Notes: generated from the sequence alone by a model not told the origin. A stretch of 64,000 nt of DNA from Pseudoalteromonas marina (GCF_000238335.3 NZ_AHCB03000011.1:62001-126000); one strand, 5' to 3'. Positions 16,569 through 27,086 are shown, counted from the stretch's first letter. Translations and numbers: made by a program.

Positions 16569-19500
16569 TTAACTGCCAAGCCAGTGCTGCAACTTGGGTT
16601 TTAAGGCGGCCATATCAAGCGGCTTAGTTAAGTAATCGTCCATGCCCGCAGCAATACATTTTTCTCTATCGCCTTGCATGGCATTAGCCGTTAAAGCAAT
16701 AATTGATACAGCATTATATTTTTCACCTGCTCCGCCTTGTCTGATTGCCTGCGTGGCTTGATAACCATCCATTATTGGCATTTGGCAATCCATTAAAATA
16801 AGTTTATACGGGTTATTTTGTTTGGCGTTTAGTTTGCTAATTGCTTGCTCACCATTTTCAGCAATATCAAAGATCACCCCGGCCTCTTTTAACAATGCAG
16901 AGGCCACAACTTGATTTATCTTATTGTCTTCTACTAACAATAAAACGGGCTCTGATGAATCTTTAATAGGTGCTTTTGTAAGTGTATTAGTGAGTTGCGC
17001 CTGATTTAATTGCTGCTCTAAAAATTTTTCATTAGTGAGTGAATCAAACAGATCTGATGGCGTAAGAGGTTTAAAAATCATGCAGTCGACATTCATTTTA
17101 AGCGTTGATTCTTTTTGTGAATAACTCATTGGCGCCATAATTACTGATTTACATTTAAACTTTTTAATAAAGTTTTGTAAGGCGGTTGTTTGCGTTTTTG
17201 CAGCAACAGAAAAAAAGTGATAATCAACTAAAATTGCATCGTATGAATGAGTCGTCTCTTCTAAATGTATCAGCACCTCATTATAGTCATTAATAAACTC
17301 CACATGGGCCCCCCAAATTGTCAGCTGTTTAGTGGCTATACTGGTATTTAAGTGGCACTCATCAATAAATAAAATACGTTTGTTGTTTATTAGATGGCTT
17401 GGTAAATCTTGTTCTTTACTTAATCTAGGCTGTATTTTTACACTAAATGAAAACGTACTGCCTTCGCCTTCAACACTGTTGACACTGACGCTTCCGCCCA
17501 TTAATTCACATAGTTGTTTTACTATCGTCAGCCCAAGGCCTGTACCGCCAAATTGGCGCGTAGTTGAAGTGTCGGCCTGTGTAAATGAATTAAATAATGA
17601 TGTTTGCTGGTTTTTATTAATACCAATACCAGTATCAATTACTGAGCACTCTAAAAAGGAGCCATCGGTAGAGTCGTCCACTCTGGCTATAATAATAACG
17701 TCACCGTTTTTAGTAAATTTAACAGCATTGCCAATCAGGTTATTAAGAATTTGCCTAAGCCTATTCGGATCACTAATTATTTCACTTACTGTAATTTGGG
17801 TTGCGTCTAAAATTAGTTTTGTATTGTTTTGCTCTACTTTTAGTGCAAACGATTCAACCACTTCACCTAATAATTTTGGGAGATTAAACTGAATACTATC
17901 AATATTAAGTTTACCCGCTTCCATTTTAGAGAAGTCTAATATGTCATTAATAATATTAAGCAATGATTCGGCAGATGATTGCGCAAGCTCAATGTGGTGC
18001 GCTTGTTGTTGATCTAACTTTGTTTGCTTAATTATATTTAGCATGCCTAGCACCCCATTCATAGGAGTGCGAATTTCGTGGCTCATAGTTGCTAAAAATT
18101 CACTTTTTGCTGCCACCGCTTGCTCGGCTAATTCCTTAGCTTCTACTAATTCTTGTTCTGCTTCTATGCGTTGCTGGCTTGAATGTAAACTGCCTATAAG
18201 TGTAGCCACTGTGATTAAAAAACTTTCTTCGTTTTTTGTCCACAAGCGTGTGGTTTTGCATTGCTCAGCACATATTATTCCTAATACCCCGTTGCCGGCA
18301 GGGATTGTTACGCACAGCATCGATTTTATTCCCAATGGCAATAAGTAATATGGCGACAAAGGAGATAGCGCTGAATTATGAATAACGTCAGGAATATTAA
18401 ATACAGCTTGGTGATCAAGCATATTAAAAAAGTCAGTAAGATGTTTTCTAAGCCAGGTTAGTTCAACGCTTTCGGCCTGTGTTAATTCGCTATGCAGTGC
18501 GAACGGAATTAACTGTGTGCGATCTTCGTTATAAAAACGAATGCTGGCACGCTCAATTTTTAAAGCATGGCAAATAGCCTCAGTGAGTATGTCTTTTGAT
18601 TGGCTAAGTTTACCGTTTAAAATGAGCTTATTAACCGTTAATGAGGCTAACGTTTCATTGTGCAGCGCTGTAAAGCTGTTTTCTAATTCAATTTTTTTAC
18701 GGGTATCAATATTTTGTAGCGAACCAAAAATACGCACACATCGACCATTTTTATGTTCAGCTTCTGCGTTAACAAGTACCCATACCGCTTCCCCTTCACC
18801 GTTTATTACCTCTAGTTCAACTTCATAACTATGGCCATATTTAATAGCACGTTCGAGTAGAGGTTTGATCGTTTCTCTGCTTTCGCCCTCTTTAAAATAG
18901 CTTAAATCTTCAGGCCATTGTGGCTGGGTATTGAGTGGGTATTTAAACAGTTTTTTAGTCATATCTGACCAATAAACTTGTTTCGTTTCTAAATTAAACG
19001 ACCACGCACCTATTTGCGCCAAATCGCTCATGGTTTCTAGCATTCTTTCGTTTTTTTGCTGGCGGTCAAGCATTTTTAAAAAGAACAAAAATGCCCATGT
19101 AAGTAACGCACAAATAATAATTATTGCTAAACGTAATGGCCAAACTGCTGAGTTGGGTGGGCTCCAGCCCTGTTTGGGTGCAACATATAGCTGCCAGCTT
19201 CCGCCTTGAAAGTTTAACGAAAATGCGAGGGGATCTTGATTTAATATTGCGGCGTCACCAAAAAAAAACTCGCCTTTATCGCCCAGCCCATTTCGGCCTT
19301 GGAGTGCAACGTTATATTTTTCTTTAAGATCTAAAATTCCGGCGTTTTTATAAATTTTATTAATATCTAGAACAACAGAAAGTAATCCCCAAAAATTTTT
19401 ATCAGGCGGGGTATAGACTGGCACACGCGCTATGAGTGCCTCACCTCCTTGCACTAGCGTTAACGGGCCAGCCATTATAATTGTGTTGGTGTCTCGCGCT

Positions 19501-19925
19501 TTAATAGCGTCAGCGCGTTGATTTTTATTCGCCAGCAAGTTGAGGCCCAGAGCCGCTTCATTTCCTTCAAGCGGGTAAGTCATTTTAATAATCATATTGG
19601 GTGCACCGCCAATATTTCTAAGCTCTTTTGATGTATTAAAAAGGGGGGCTGCAATTTGTGCAAAGCGTTCTTGATTTAAGTTAGGCTCTGCAGAAACAGC
19701 CACGCCTAAGCCGCGTACTAACTGAATGTTAGAAATTAAAATGGCTTCTAGTTGTGCTCTATAGGTGCTTACATCGGAGAGGATTTGAAGGCGATGAGCG
19801 TCTTTCACGCGAGTGTAATTAATGCGCTCTAGTACAACACTAATAAGCAGTAGTAGTGTCATCGATAACCAAAAAGTTCGGTTATAGTTGTGCGCACTTG
19901 CTTTTTTATTGTTAGTTGGTGGCAT
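16569..19925 (-). CDS. Hybrid sensor histidine kinase (CHASE-PAS-GAF-HisKA-HATPase-REC-REC)
   Basis: A 1118-residue membrane-bound hybrid kinase. TM1 is about residues 14-35; a periplasmic CHASE-like domain follows ([19 protein letters not shown] to ~260); TM2 is ~265-287. Cytoplasmic parts: PAS (~295-410, [17 protein letters not shown]), GAF (~430-590), coiled coil, HisKA with His616 ([15 protein letters not shown]), HATPase_c ([23 protein letters not shown]), a divergent receiver with Asp901, and a canonical receiver with Asp1046 ([20 protein letters not shown]). It has no Hpt domain, so a separate phosphotransfer protein or regulator must act downstream. CHASE domains sense small extracellular ligands; the ligand here is unknown. 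It starts from ATG 19925 and appears monocistronic. Confidence 0.9.
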   Translation of the reverse strand: MPPTNNKKASAHNYNRTFWLSMTLLLLISVVLERINYTRVKDAHRLQILSDVSTYRAQLEAILISNIQLVRGLGVAVSAEPNLNQERFAQIAAPLFNTSKELRNIGGAPNMIIKMTYPLEGNEAALGLNLLANKNQRADAIKARDTNTIIMAGPLTLVQGGEALIARVPVYTPPDKNFWGLLSVVLDINKIYKNAGILDLKEKYNVALQGRNGLGDKGEFFFGDAAILNQDPLAFSLNFQGGSWQLYVAPKQGWSPPNSAVWPLRLAIIIICALLTWAFLFFLKMLDRQQKNERMLETMSDLAQIGAWSFNLETKQVYWSDMTKKLFKYPLNTQPQWPEDLSYFKEGESRETIKPLLERAIKYGHSYEVELEVINGEGEAVWVLVNAEAEHKNGRCVRIFGSLQNIDTRKKIELENSFTALHNETLASLTVNKLILNGKLSQSKDILTEAICHALKIERASIRFYNEDRTQLIPFALHSELTQAESVELTWLRKHLTDFFNMLDHQAVFNIPDVIHNSALSPLSPYYLLPLGIKSMLCVTIPAGNGVLGIICAEQCKTTRLWTKNEESFLITVATLIGSLHSSQQRIEAEQELVEAKELAEQAVAAKSEFLATMSHEIRTPMNGVLGMLNIIKQTKLDQQQAHHIELAQSSAESLLNIINDILDFSKMEAGKLNIDSIQFNLPKLLGEVVESFALKVEQNNTKLILDATQITVSEIISDPNRLRQILNNLIGNAVKFTKNGDVIIIARVDDSTDGSFLECSVIDTGIGINKNQQTSLFNSFTQADTSTTRQFGGTGLGLTIVKQLCELMGGSVSVNSVEGEGSTFSFSVKIQPRLSKEQDLPSHLINNKRILFIDECHLNTSIATKQLTIWGAHVEFINDYNEVLIHLEETTHSYDAILVDYHFFSVAAKTQTTALQNFIKKFKCKSVIMAPMSYSQKESTLKMNVDCMIFKPLTPSDLFDSLTNEKFLEQQLNQAQLTNTLTKAPIKDSSEPVLLLVEDNKINQVVASALLKEAGVIFDIAENGEQAISKLNAKQNNPYKLILMDCQMPIMDGYQATQAIRQGGAGEKYNAVSIIALTANAMQGDREKCIAAGMDDYLTKPLDMAALKPKLQHWLGS

Positions 19926-19981
19926 TAGCTACTATTGGCTTGAATTTAGACAATTCCACTATAGCTATTTATTGTACAAAT

Positions 19982-20013
19982 TAAAATGACGCTTATGCAT
20001 AAGCGCCATTTTA
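19982..20013 (-). terminator. Terminator-like palindrome downstream of ycaO
   Basis: A 16-bp-arm palindrome centred on ATGCAT with one mismatch (TAAAATGACGCTTATG and its complement) lies 25 bases after the ycaO stop. T-rich sequence flanks it on both sides. Confidence 0.75.
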
Positions 20014-20037
20014 TTTTTATAATTAACGATCTAAATA

Positions 20038-21798
20038 TTAAGAATCGCTAACATCACGTGCCCAATGATTTTGCTTAGCTACATGTAACTTTCGGTAGCC
20101 ATCAAGTAGCGCTGCATGCTTTTTAAAGCCTTCAAGCGATAAACCTGGGAAGGTTAAACCATTAAATAATGTACGGCCTTCAGCAATTTCAATTGCAAGC
20201 GTTACGTTGTCGCTACCAAACATTAAACCCAGTGCGTCTTGGTAGTCGGCGTATTCACGCTCGTCATCGTATTTAATTTCAAGAATGGCTTTTAAGCAGC
20301 GGAAATGGCGCATTGCTTCTTCGTTTACTTGGCCTGTATGCAGTATCCAGTCAACCCAATCGATTGCTTCTTCGCTGCCTGCGGCTAAACATAAGTGCGC
20401 TTTAAGCTCACCAATACGCAGTGTGTGCCAAGGTGTATCAGCATCGGTTGCAAGGCCAATAAACTCTGCAGCGCGAATAATATCGCTGTGGCCGGCTTCC
20501 TCTAGACTGTCGTAAATGTCCATCCACTGCTCAGCATCGTAATGATCAAGCGATAGGAATGCTTCACGGAATTTAGCGCCTTCGTTGTTGTTACGCCAAA
20601 TAAGCTCATCTACTGGGTAAATGTCTGACATGCCCGGTACTAAAATACGACATGCATACACGTTTAAGTGCGTGTAATCCATAATATAAATGTCGTGGTT
20701 CATGCTATGAATTAAATCTGTACAGAAGTTATATTCTTGCTCTGTGGTACCGCTAAAGTCCCAATGAACAAAGTCAAAATCGGGAGTTGCACGGAAAAAG
20801 TCATGCGATATTAAACCGCTAGAATCAATAAAGTGCAGTTCAATGTTTTCAGGCGTTGCTACTTCGTCGTTATCAAACGTGGCTGGTTGGAACACATCAA
20901 GCTGATCAAGGCGACGACCTTGTAAAAGTTCTGTAACGGTACGCTCAAGGGCTACTTCAAATGAAGGGTGAGCACCAAACGAGGCAAATACAGAGCCATC
21001 TGTTGGGTTAATCAGCGTTACGCTCATTACTGGGTATTTACCGCCTAGTGATGCATCGGCGATACGTAAATGAAAACCATGGCTACGCAGTTCTTCACAC
21101 GCTTCGTGAATTTGTGGGTACTGCTTAACAACCTCTTCAGGCACGATTGGTAAACAAATGCCTTCAGCAATAATACGGTTTTTAATAGCGCGTTCAAATA
21201 CTTCAGACAAGCCCTGAACTCGCGCTTCAAACTTGGTGTTACCTGCGCTCATACCGTTAGATACAAAAATATTACCAATCACGTTTACTGGAATGTACAC
21301 GTCTTGGTTATCGCGTTGGCGCGTGTATGGCAATGTGCAAATGCCGCGCTCGTTATTACCTGAGTTAAAATCAAAAAGGTGTGATGCATTAAGTTCGCGC
21401 TCTGGGTCAAAGTAATCCCACAGGCTTTCATCCATTATGCCCTCTGGCACTTCTTCACCTTCAACTTTAAACCATTTTTCGTTTGGGTAATGAGTAAACT
21501 CGCCGTTGGCAAATTCTTCACCTAGGTAAAAGTCAGCAAAAAAGTAGTTACAGCTTAAACGCTCAAAATATTCACCAAGTGCAGAAGCAATAGATGCTTT
21601 ATCAGTTGCACCTTTACCATTAGTAAACATAACACCGCAGTCGCTATCTTTTATATGAACCGAATAACAGTTAGCTACAGGGTTAAGCCAAAGCGCCTCT
21701 TCAACATTAATGTTTAGGGCTTTTAGCTTGTTTTGCATGGTAGAGATTGACGATTCTAAATCGCGGTCTTTACCTTTGATAAACGTTTTTTCAGTCAT
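20038..21798 (-). CDS. ycaO: YcaO-domain protein (RimO-associated type)
   Basis: From the ATG at 21798 (MTEKTFIKGKDRDLESSI, with GAGAT upstream) the protein has 586 residues, the length of E. coli YcaO; the longer frame from 21885 would overlap the divergent promoter region. The ATP-binding YcaO core occupies about residues 50-400 (FTNGKGATDKASIASALGEYFERLSCNYF; GMSAGNTKFEARVQGLSEVFERA; ALERTVTELLQGR) and a helical, TPR-like C-terminal part follows. In E. coli YcaO supports methylthiolation of ribosomal protein S12 with RimO. No RiPP precursor, E1/ocin-ThiF partner or dehydrogenase is adjacent, so an azoline-peptide pathway is unlikely. It is not next to focA-pflB as in enterobacteria. Confidence 0.9.
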   Translation of the reverse strand: MTEKTFIKGKDRDLESSISTMQNKLKALNINVEEALWLNPVANCYSVHIKDSDCGVMFTNGKGATDKASIASALGEYFERLSCNYFFADFYLGEEFANGEFTHYPNEKWFKVEGEEVPEGIMDESLWDYFDPERELNASHLFDFNSGNNERGICTLPYTRQRDNQDVYIPVNVIGNIFVSNGMSAGNTKFEARVQGLSEVFERAIKNRIIAEGICLPIVPEEVVKQYPQIHEACEELRSHGFHLRIADASLGGKYPVMSVTLINPTDGSVFASFGAHPSFEVALERTVTELLQGRRLDQLDVFQPATFDNDEVATPENIELHFIDSSGLISHDFFRATPDFDFVHWDFSGTTEQEYNFCTDLIHSMNHDIYIMDYTHLNVYACRILVPGMSDIYPVDELIWRNNNEGAKFREAFLSLDHYDAEQWMDIYDSLEEAGHSDIIRAAEFIGLATDADTPWHTLRIGELKAHLCLAAGSEEAIDWVDWILHTGQVNEEAMRHFRCLKAILEIKYDDEREYADYQDALGLMFGSDNVTLAIEIAEGRTLFNGLTFPGLSLEGFKKHAALLDGYRKLHVAKQNHWARDVSDS

Positions 21799-21945
21799 AT
21801 TGATCTCAACTAGTTCTGCACGATGTGTGGAAGTGACATTATCGTGGATTTTGATGTTTATTTCATCCTTTGCGAGCAAGATCATGATTATTTAATAAAT
21901 CTGTGGTTATTATATAAGCAACGCAAAGGGTGGAAGGGCAACTCA

Positions 21946-24228
21946 ATGTATAAACTAATCAAACGCTTGTTGTTATTAATTGTAATTTTAGGGCTAAGTG
22001 GCACCGCTGTCGTTTATGGGGTACTTAGCTTAAGTTTACCTGCACTTGATGGCAACGGGCGCAGTATGGCAGTGAATGAACCCGTGAAAATTTCCCGTGA
22101 TACATTGGGCCAAGCTGTTATCAACGCTAAAAGCCGTAACGATGCCGCTTATGGCTTAGGGTATGCGCACGGACAGGACCGATTTTTTCAAATGGATCTA
22201 CTTAGGCGTAATGCTGCAGGAGAGCTAAGTGAATTATTTGGTAAAGCCGCTGTTGAGCTTGATAAAAAAATGCGTTTTCATCAACTACGAAAACGTAGCC
22301 TCGCTATTTTAAATACCTTACCAGAGCGCGATAAACAGCTGTTAAAAAGTTATGCTCAAGGCGTAAACGAAGGTTTAGCCCAAGTAGGTTATGCAAGCTT
22401 TGAATATATACTTACCGGCGCAACTCAAAAACCGTGGCAAAGCGAAGACAGCTTATTAGTGATTTTTAGCATGTACTTAGATTTACAAAGCATGACATTT
22501 AATCGCGATCAAACTTTGATTCAATTAGAGCAAATATACAGTAAAAATATGGTTGATTTTTTAACGCAACCTAGCCAATACCAAGCTGCGCTTGATGGTA
22601 GTAAATTAGCCAAATTTGCAGGTGAATTACCCATTCTTGCACCGCAAACGACTCATGTTGCAAGCCACATTGAAGCCCCTCAAGAGCTTGGTAGTAATAA
22701 TTGGGCCGTTACCGGAGAGCTTACAAAAACAGGTGCAGGTATGGTGTCTGACGATATGCACTTATCAATGGCGGTGCCGGTTATTTGGTACAGAGCGCAG
22801 CTTAATTACACACAAAATGGTAAACAATCTCAAATAACAGGCGTATCACTTCCTGGCACTCCTGCCATTGTAGTGGGAACCAATAATAAAATTGCATGGG
22901 GTTTCACTAACGGTTATTTAGATACTGCCGATTGGATTGCGCTAAATAGCGATAGCAAAACATGGCTTGTTGATGAGCCTATTTTATTACCTGAAGGAGG
23001 CGTTGAAACTTACTCGCTAATAATGAGCGAATACGGCCCAGTAAAATACATTAACGAAAAGCCTTATGCACTTAGTTGGGCAGCGCATCAACCTTATGCG
23101 GTTAACATGCAGCTATTAAAGCTTGAGCAAGCAGATACTGTGGACGATGCGCTCGCCCTTGCAAGTAATGTGGGTATACCTGTACAGAATTTAATGGTTG
23201 TTGATAGCCTAGGTAATGCGGCATGGAAAAATATAGGCGGTATTCCGGCGCGTACAAATGTCAGTGAGTTAAGTGTAAATGCACAGCACTACTCTGCACT
23301 TTTTGAGCAAAACGAAATTAATCGCCCATTTGTTAAAAACCCACCCAGCGGGCGATTATGGACAGGAAACTCTCGTGTTGTATCTGCCAGCGACAACGCA
23401 CGTTTTGGTAATGGCGGCTACGCATTAGGTGCACGTTCAAGCCAAATTCGTGACCGTTTATTTGAAAAACAAACCTTTGCCGAGAGCGACTTTTACGCAC
23501 TACAGCTTGATAACCAAGCCCGCTTTTTAATGCCATGGCATGAGTTGTTACTCAAGCAGTTAAAAACCAATGAGGTTAAAAATGCGAAGTACATCACAGA
23601 GCTTGAAAACTGGCAGCAATGCGCATGTGCTTCTTCGGTAGGCTATACCCTGGTTAAACGCTATAGAGATGAAGTTATTAACCTTGTGTTTAACCATATT
23701 GAAGTCACTCTTAATGAGCATGAGGGCACACTTAAGCCTATCAAGCGTGGGTTGGAGCCGGCGCTGTGGCAACTTATTAATAATAAGCCTGCATCTTGGA
23801 TTAACCCTCAATTTAATAGTTGGGACGAACAATTAGCGGGTGCTTTTGATCACACTGTAAATAAATTGAGTGAGCAATTTGGCACTAATATAAAACAGTG
23901 GCAGTGGGGTAAAGTAAATGAGCTGGTAATCGAGCATCCTTTTGCAAAACAAATCCCTTTATTGGCAAAGTTACTTAATATGCCAACCGCTGCAGGATTT
24001 GGTGACTCCTATATGCCTGCGGTGCAGGGGCAGAGTTTTGGTGCATCACAACGTTTTATTGCTCAACCAGGGCATTTAGAACAGGCTATTTTAAGCGTGC
24101 CGGGTGGCCAATCGGGTCACCCGCTATCAGAGTTTTATAGAGCTGGTTTTAGCGACTATATTGAAGGGAAGCAAACTGCGCTATTACCACAAACGCTAAT
24201 GCATCAAATCGTTATCTCACCAAAGTAG
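21946..24228 (+). CDS. Penicillin acylase family (Ntn) amidohydrolase
   Basis: A 760-residue envelope enzyme from the ATG at 21946, preceded by GGAAGGG; the frame is open from 21823 but that part overlaps the ycaO leader. An uncleaved or cleavable hydrophobic N-terminus (about residues 6-26) exports it. The alpha-chain part carries GLGYAHGQDRFFQMDLLRR; the autoprocessing site and N-terminal nucleophile of the beta chain is Ser250 (ELGSNNWAVTG), followed by DDMHLSMAVPVIWY, GTPAIVVGTNNKIAWGFTN and a late LSVPGGQSGHPLSEFY. Members cleave amide bonds in beta-lactams, acyl-homoserine lactones or acyl amino compounds; the substrate here cannot be told. It is divergent from ycaO and followed 57 bases later by a metallo-hydrolase. 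Confidence 0.9.
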   Translation: MYKLIKRLLLLIVILGLSGTAVVYGVLSLSLPALDGNGRSMAVNEPVKISRDTLGQAVINAKSRNDAAYGLGYAHGQDRFFQMDLLRRNAAGELSELFGKAAVELDKKMRFHQLRKRSLAILNTLPERDKQLLKSYAQGVNEGLAQVGYASFEYILTGATQKPWQSEDSLLVIFSMYLDLQSMTFNRDQTLIQLEQIYSKNMVDFLTQPSQYQAALDGSKLAKFAGELPILAPQTTHVASHIEAPQELGSNNWAVTGELTKTGAGMVSDDMHLSMAVPVIWYRAQLNYTQNGKQSQITGVSLPGTPAIVVGTNNKIAWGFTNGYLDTADWIALNSDSKTWLVDEPILLPEGGVETYSLIMSEYGPVKYINEKPYALSWAAHQPYAVNMQLLKLEQADTVDDALALASNVGIPVQNLMVVDSLGNAAWKNIGGIPARTNVSELSVNAQHYSALFEQNEINRPFVKNPPSGRLWTGNSRVVSASDNARFGNGGYALGARSSQIRDRLFEKQTFAESDFYALQLDNQARFLMPWHELLLKQLKTNEVKNAKYITELENWQQCACASSVGYTLVKRYRDEVINLVFNHIEVTLNEHEGTLKPIKRGLEPALWQLINNKPASWINPQFNSWDEQLAGAFDHTVNKLSEQFGTNIKQWQWGKVNELVIEHPFAKQIPLLAKLLNMPTAAGFGDSYMPAVQGQSFGASQRFIAQPGHLEQAILSVPGGQSGHPLSEFYRAGFSDYIEGKQTALLPQTLMHQIVISPK

Positions 24229-24285
24229 TGTGAGCCAAAATGTAAGTAATCACGTTCTATATAACTCTAACAATGGAGAACTAAA

Positions 24286-25134
24286 ATGAAAAAATTACTA
24301 CCCGCGTTAATAACAGGTTTACTACTGAGCGCATCGGCTCATGCAGACGATAACCCCGTTACCGCAGAAAAATTAAGTGAAAGTGTCTATGTACTATTCG
24401 GGCAAGGTGGCAACATTGCTGCAAGTGTGGGTGATGACGGTATTTATATTATTGACGATCAGTTTGCTAAGCTCTCAGACGATATTAAAAAAACCATCAG
24501 CGACTTAAAGCTTGGTAGCGCCGAATTTGTAATTAATACCCATCACCATGGCGACCATACCGGCGGCAATGAAAATTTTGCTAAAGCAGGTGCACATGTC
24601 ATTGCGCACGACAATGTTCATAAGCGTTTGAAAGAAAAGCATGGTGAGGGTTCTAAATTTTTACCTCGTATTAGTTTTGGTCACGATTTAAAACTTCATT
24701 TTAATAATGAACACGCACATGTTGTGCATTACAAACATGCCCATACCGACGGCGACTCAGTTATCTTTTTTAGTAACGACAACATAGTTCACATGGGTGA
24801 TATTTACTTTAATTTTGGTAGCTTACCGTTTGTTGATGTAGATAGTGGCGGCAGTGTTGATGGAGTATTAGCTGCGGTTGACGATGTTATTAACCAAATC
24901 GACGATAATACACAAGTTATTCCGGGGCATGGTCCAGTAAGTGACCGTTCAGGGCTGATAACGTATCGTAAGCTGGTGCAAAAAGCCAAAGATGTTATGC
25001 TTAAGGCAATGCAAAACGATGCAAGTTTGCAGCAAGTACTTGACGCCGACCCATTATCAGAGCTGGGTCTTAAATATGCAAAATGGCTACCAAAAGAGCG
25101 AGTAACCACATTGTTTTATCGTAGCTTAAAGTAA
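24286..25134 (+). CDS. Secreted metallo-beta-lactamase-fold hydrolase
   Basis: A 282-residue exported zinc hydrolase. Signal peptide MKKLLPALITGLLLSASAHA, then the MBL core with His86, His88, Asp90 and His91 (NTHHHGDHTGGN), a further His in HYKHAHTDGDSVIFF, Asp in VHMGDIYFN and His in VIPGHGPVSDRSGL. The layout resembles periplasmic MBL proteins of the SoxH/B-type-like group; beta-lactamase activity should not be assumed. GGAGAA precedes the ATG, and it lies in line with the penicillin acylase gene, so both may process extracellular compounds together (inference). Confidence 0.88.
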   Translation: MKKLLPALITGLLLSASAHADDNPVTAEKLSESVYVLFGQGGNIAASVGDDGIYIIDDQFAKLSDDIKKTISDLKLGSAEFVINTHHHGDHTGGNENFAKAGAHVIAHDNVHKRLKEKHGEGSKFLPRISFGHDLKLHFNNEHAHVVHYKHAHTDGDSVIFFSNDNIVHMGDIYFNFGSLPFVDVDSGGSVDGVLAAVDDVINQIDDNTQVIPGHGPVSDRSGLITYRKLVQKAKDVMLKAMQNDASLQQVLDADPLSELGLKYAKWLPKERVTTLFYRSLK

Positions 25135-25171
25135 CTTGCAAAGTGAGTTAGCACGCATAATATAGTTTATT

Positions 25172-25197
25172 AAGCTGAGCATTTGTTCAGCTTTTTT
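25172..25197 (+). terminator. Rho-independent terminator after the MBL gene
   Basis: AAGCTGA, an 8-base loop and TCAGCTT run directly into TTTT. It overlaps a spurious upstream ATG of the next gene (25196). Confidence 0.88.
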
Positions 25198-25222
25198 GTT
25201 CCCATGCCCCAAGGAGTTGTGT

Positions 25223-26755
25223 ATGTCGGCAGAAAAAACCCACCTAGAAATTTGTAACTTGACCAAAGAGCAGTACCCACAAATAAAAACGCTAATGGAT
25301 CAAGCTTACCCAGACTTAGGTGGCGCATGGCCAAGCCATACCATTTTTAGATTAATCGATCAGTTTCCAGAAGGGCAAATCGGCATAGTAGATGACGGCG
25401 TGCTGGTGGGTTTAGCACTCAGCGTGCAAGTAGACTACGCCCGCTTTTCAAATCCGCACACCTACGAAGACATTGCTGACGGCCATGACCGTGTATTTAG
25501 CGATACCGATGGCGATGCGCTATACGGTTTAGATGTTGCTATTAGCGAAACTCACCGAGGTATGCGTTTAGGGCGTCGCCTTTATGATGCCCGTAAAGAA
25601 TTGTGCCGCCAATATAACTTACGCGCTATTTTAGCCGGAGGCCGTATTCCGCGTTATTACAATCACAGCAGTGAAATGACGCCAATGGAATACATTGAAA
25701 AGGTTGACCAAAAAGAGCTTTATGACCCAATTTTAAGTTTTCAGCTTTCTAATGACTTTCAGGTAAAGCGATTACTAAAAAAGTACCTACCAGAAGATCA
25801 AGAGTCTGTAGGTTATGCCACCTTACTTGAGTGGAATAACATAATGTACGAGCCAACCGACACCGTACTCGAATCGACTAAATCGATAGTACGAGTAGGG
25901 GCCGTGCAATGGCAAATGCGTTGTGTTGAATCGGTTGAAGAAATGCTCAAGCAGGTAGAGTATTTTGTAGATACGGTATCTGACTACAAAAGTGACTTTA
26001 TTTTATTCCCTGAATTTTTTAACGCGCCGCTGATGGGATTAACCGAGCAAAGCAATCAAACTGAAGCAATCCGCTATTTAGCCGAATACACCGAAACGTT
26101 TAAAAACGCGATGTCGCGTATGGCAATAGAATATAACGCCAATATTATTACTGGCTCTATGCCACTTGCCGAAGACGATAAAATTTATAACGTAAGTTAT
26201 TTATGCCACCGTAGCGGCAAAATAGACGAGCAGCGTAAAATACACATAACCCCACATGAGCAAAACGATTGGGTTATTCAAGGCGGCGACAAAATTGCCG
26301 TGTTTGATACCGATGCTGGGCGCGTAGGTATTCAAATTTGTTACGATGTAGAGTTCCCAGAGCTTTCACGCATATTAGCTAAGCAAGGGCTTGATATACT
26401 GTTTGTGCCGTTTTGGACCGACACTAAAAATAGTTATTTACGGGTTCGCCATTGTGCACAAGCGCGGGCAATCGAAAACGAATGTTATGTGGTTATTGCA
26501 GGTTCAGTGGGTAACTTACCACAAGTAGAAAGCCTAGACGTACAGTACTCGCAATCGGCAGTACTGACGCCATCTGACTTTTCGTTCCCGCACGATGCAA
26601 CACTTAACGAAGCAACACCTAATACCGAAATGTTATTATTTAGCGACCTTGATATGGATAAGCTAAAAATTCTTCATAGCGAAGGGACAGTGCGTAATTT
26701 AAAAGATCGCCGCGAAGATTTATACGACGTAATTTTGAAAAAGAGAGATGTTTAA
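25223..26755 (+). CDS. GNAT acetyltransferase - nitrilase (carbon-nitrogen hydrolase) fusion protein
   Basis: A 510-residue bifunctional protein; the start at 25223 is fixed by AAGGAG six bases upstream, while an in-frame ATG at 25196 lies in a terminator. Residues ~1-215 are a GNAT-like N-acetyltransferase (DVAISETHRGMRLGRRLYDARKE, the acetyl-CoA loop region; AGGRIPRYYNHS). Residues ~225-505 form a nitrilase-superfamily amidohydrolase with the Glu-Lys-Cys triad in FPEFFNAPL, RKIHITPHE and Cys373 (IQICYDVEFPE). Such fusions are known in bacteria but the substrate is not established to my knowledge. The stop codon overlaps the ATG of an SMR exporter gene (TAATG), implying translational coupling. 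Confidence 0.9.
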   Translation: MSAEKTHLEICNLTKEQYPQIKTLMDQAYPDLGGAWPSHTIFRLIDQFPEGQIGIVDDGVLVGLALSVQVDYARFSNPHTYEDIADGHDRVFSDTDGDALYGLDVAISETHRGMRLGRRLYDARKELCRQYNLRAILAGGRIPRYYNHSSEMTPMEYIEKVDQKELYDPILSFQLSNDFQVKRLLKKYLPEDQESVGYATLLEWNNIMYEPTDTVLESTKSIVRVGAVQWQMRCVESVEEMLKQVEYFVDTVSDYKSDFILFPEFFNAPLMGLTEQSNQTEAIRYLAEYTETFKNAMSRMAIEYNANIITGSMPLAEDDKIYNVSYLCHRSGKIDEQRKIHITPHEQNDWVIQGGDKIAVFDTDAGRVGIQICYDVEFPELSRILAKQGLDILFVPFWTDTKNSYLRVRHCAQARAIENECYVVIAGSVGNLPQVESLDVQYSQSAVLTPSDFSFPHDATLNEATPNTEMLLFSDLDMDKLKILHSEGTVRNLKDRREDLYDVILKKRDV

Positions 26756-27072
26756 TGGCTTGGGTTTATTTAGTCATTGCCGGCTTGCTTGAAATAGGCT
26801 GGCCAATTGGTTTAAAAATTTCACAAAATCCCGACACACGCTGGCAGGGAATAGCAATGGCCATTGCATTTTTAACAGCCAGTGGTTTTATGTTGTGGCT
26901 TGCACAAAAGCAAATATCAATGGGGACTTCCTATGCCGTATGGACAGGTATAGGTGCTGCGGGTACGTTTTTAGTGGGTATATTACTTTACGGTGATGCA
27001 GCCACGTTTGGGCGTATTGCGGGTGTGCTTATGATCATTTGCGGTGTGATAACGCTAAAAATCAGCTCTTAA
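26755..27072 (+). CDS. gdx: SMR-family exporter, Gdx/SugE (guanidinium exporter) type
   Basis: A 105-residue four-helix membrane protein. The essential Glu13 (AGLLEIGW) is present, with Trp16, Ser43, Tyr60 and Trp63 (GTSYAVWTGIGAAG), the set that marks the guanidinium-exporting Gdx (formerly SugE) branch rather than the EmrE drug-exporting branch. It acts as an antiparallel dimer exchanging protons for guanidinium (family knowledge). Its ATG overlaps the stop of the GNAT-nitrilase gene, so the exporter and the enzyme are made together. I saw no ykkC-type guanidine riboswitch upstream. A terminator follows. Confidence 0.87.
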   Translation: MAWVYLVIAGLLEIGWPIGLKISQNPDTRWQGIAMAIAFLTASGFMLWLAQKQISMGTSYAVWTGIGAAGTFLVGILLYGDAATFGRIAGVLMIICGVITLKISS

Positions 27073-27086
27073 TTTATATTTTATGG

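Noticed and set aside
20038..21798. YcaO as part of an azoline-containing RiPP cluster
   Set aside because: No precursor peptide, E1-like partner, dehydrogenase or exporter is adjacent, and length matches the E. coli ribosomal-protein-modifying YcaO.
21823..21945. Extended N-terminus of the penicillin acylase frame
   Set aside because: It lies in the ycaO leader, encodes non-conserved residues, and a good ribosome-binding site with signal-anchor start exists at 21946.
25196..25222. Upstream in-frame ATG for the GNAT-nitrilase gene
   Set aside because: It overlaps the T-run of a terminator; AAGGAG favours 25223.
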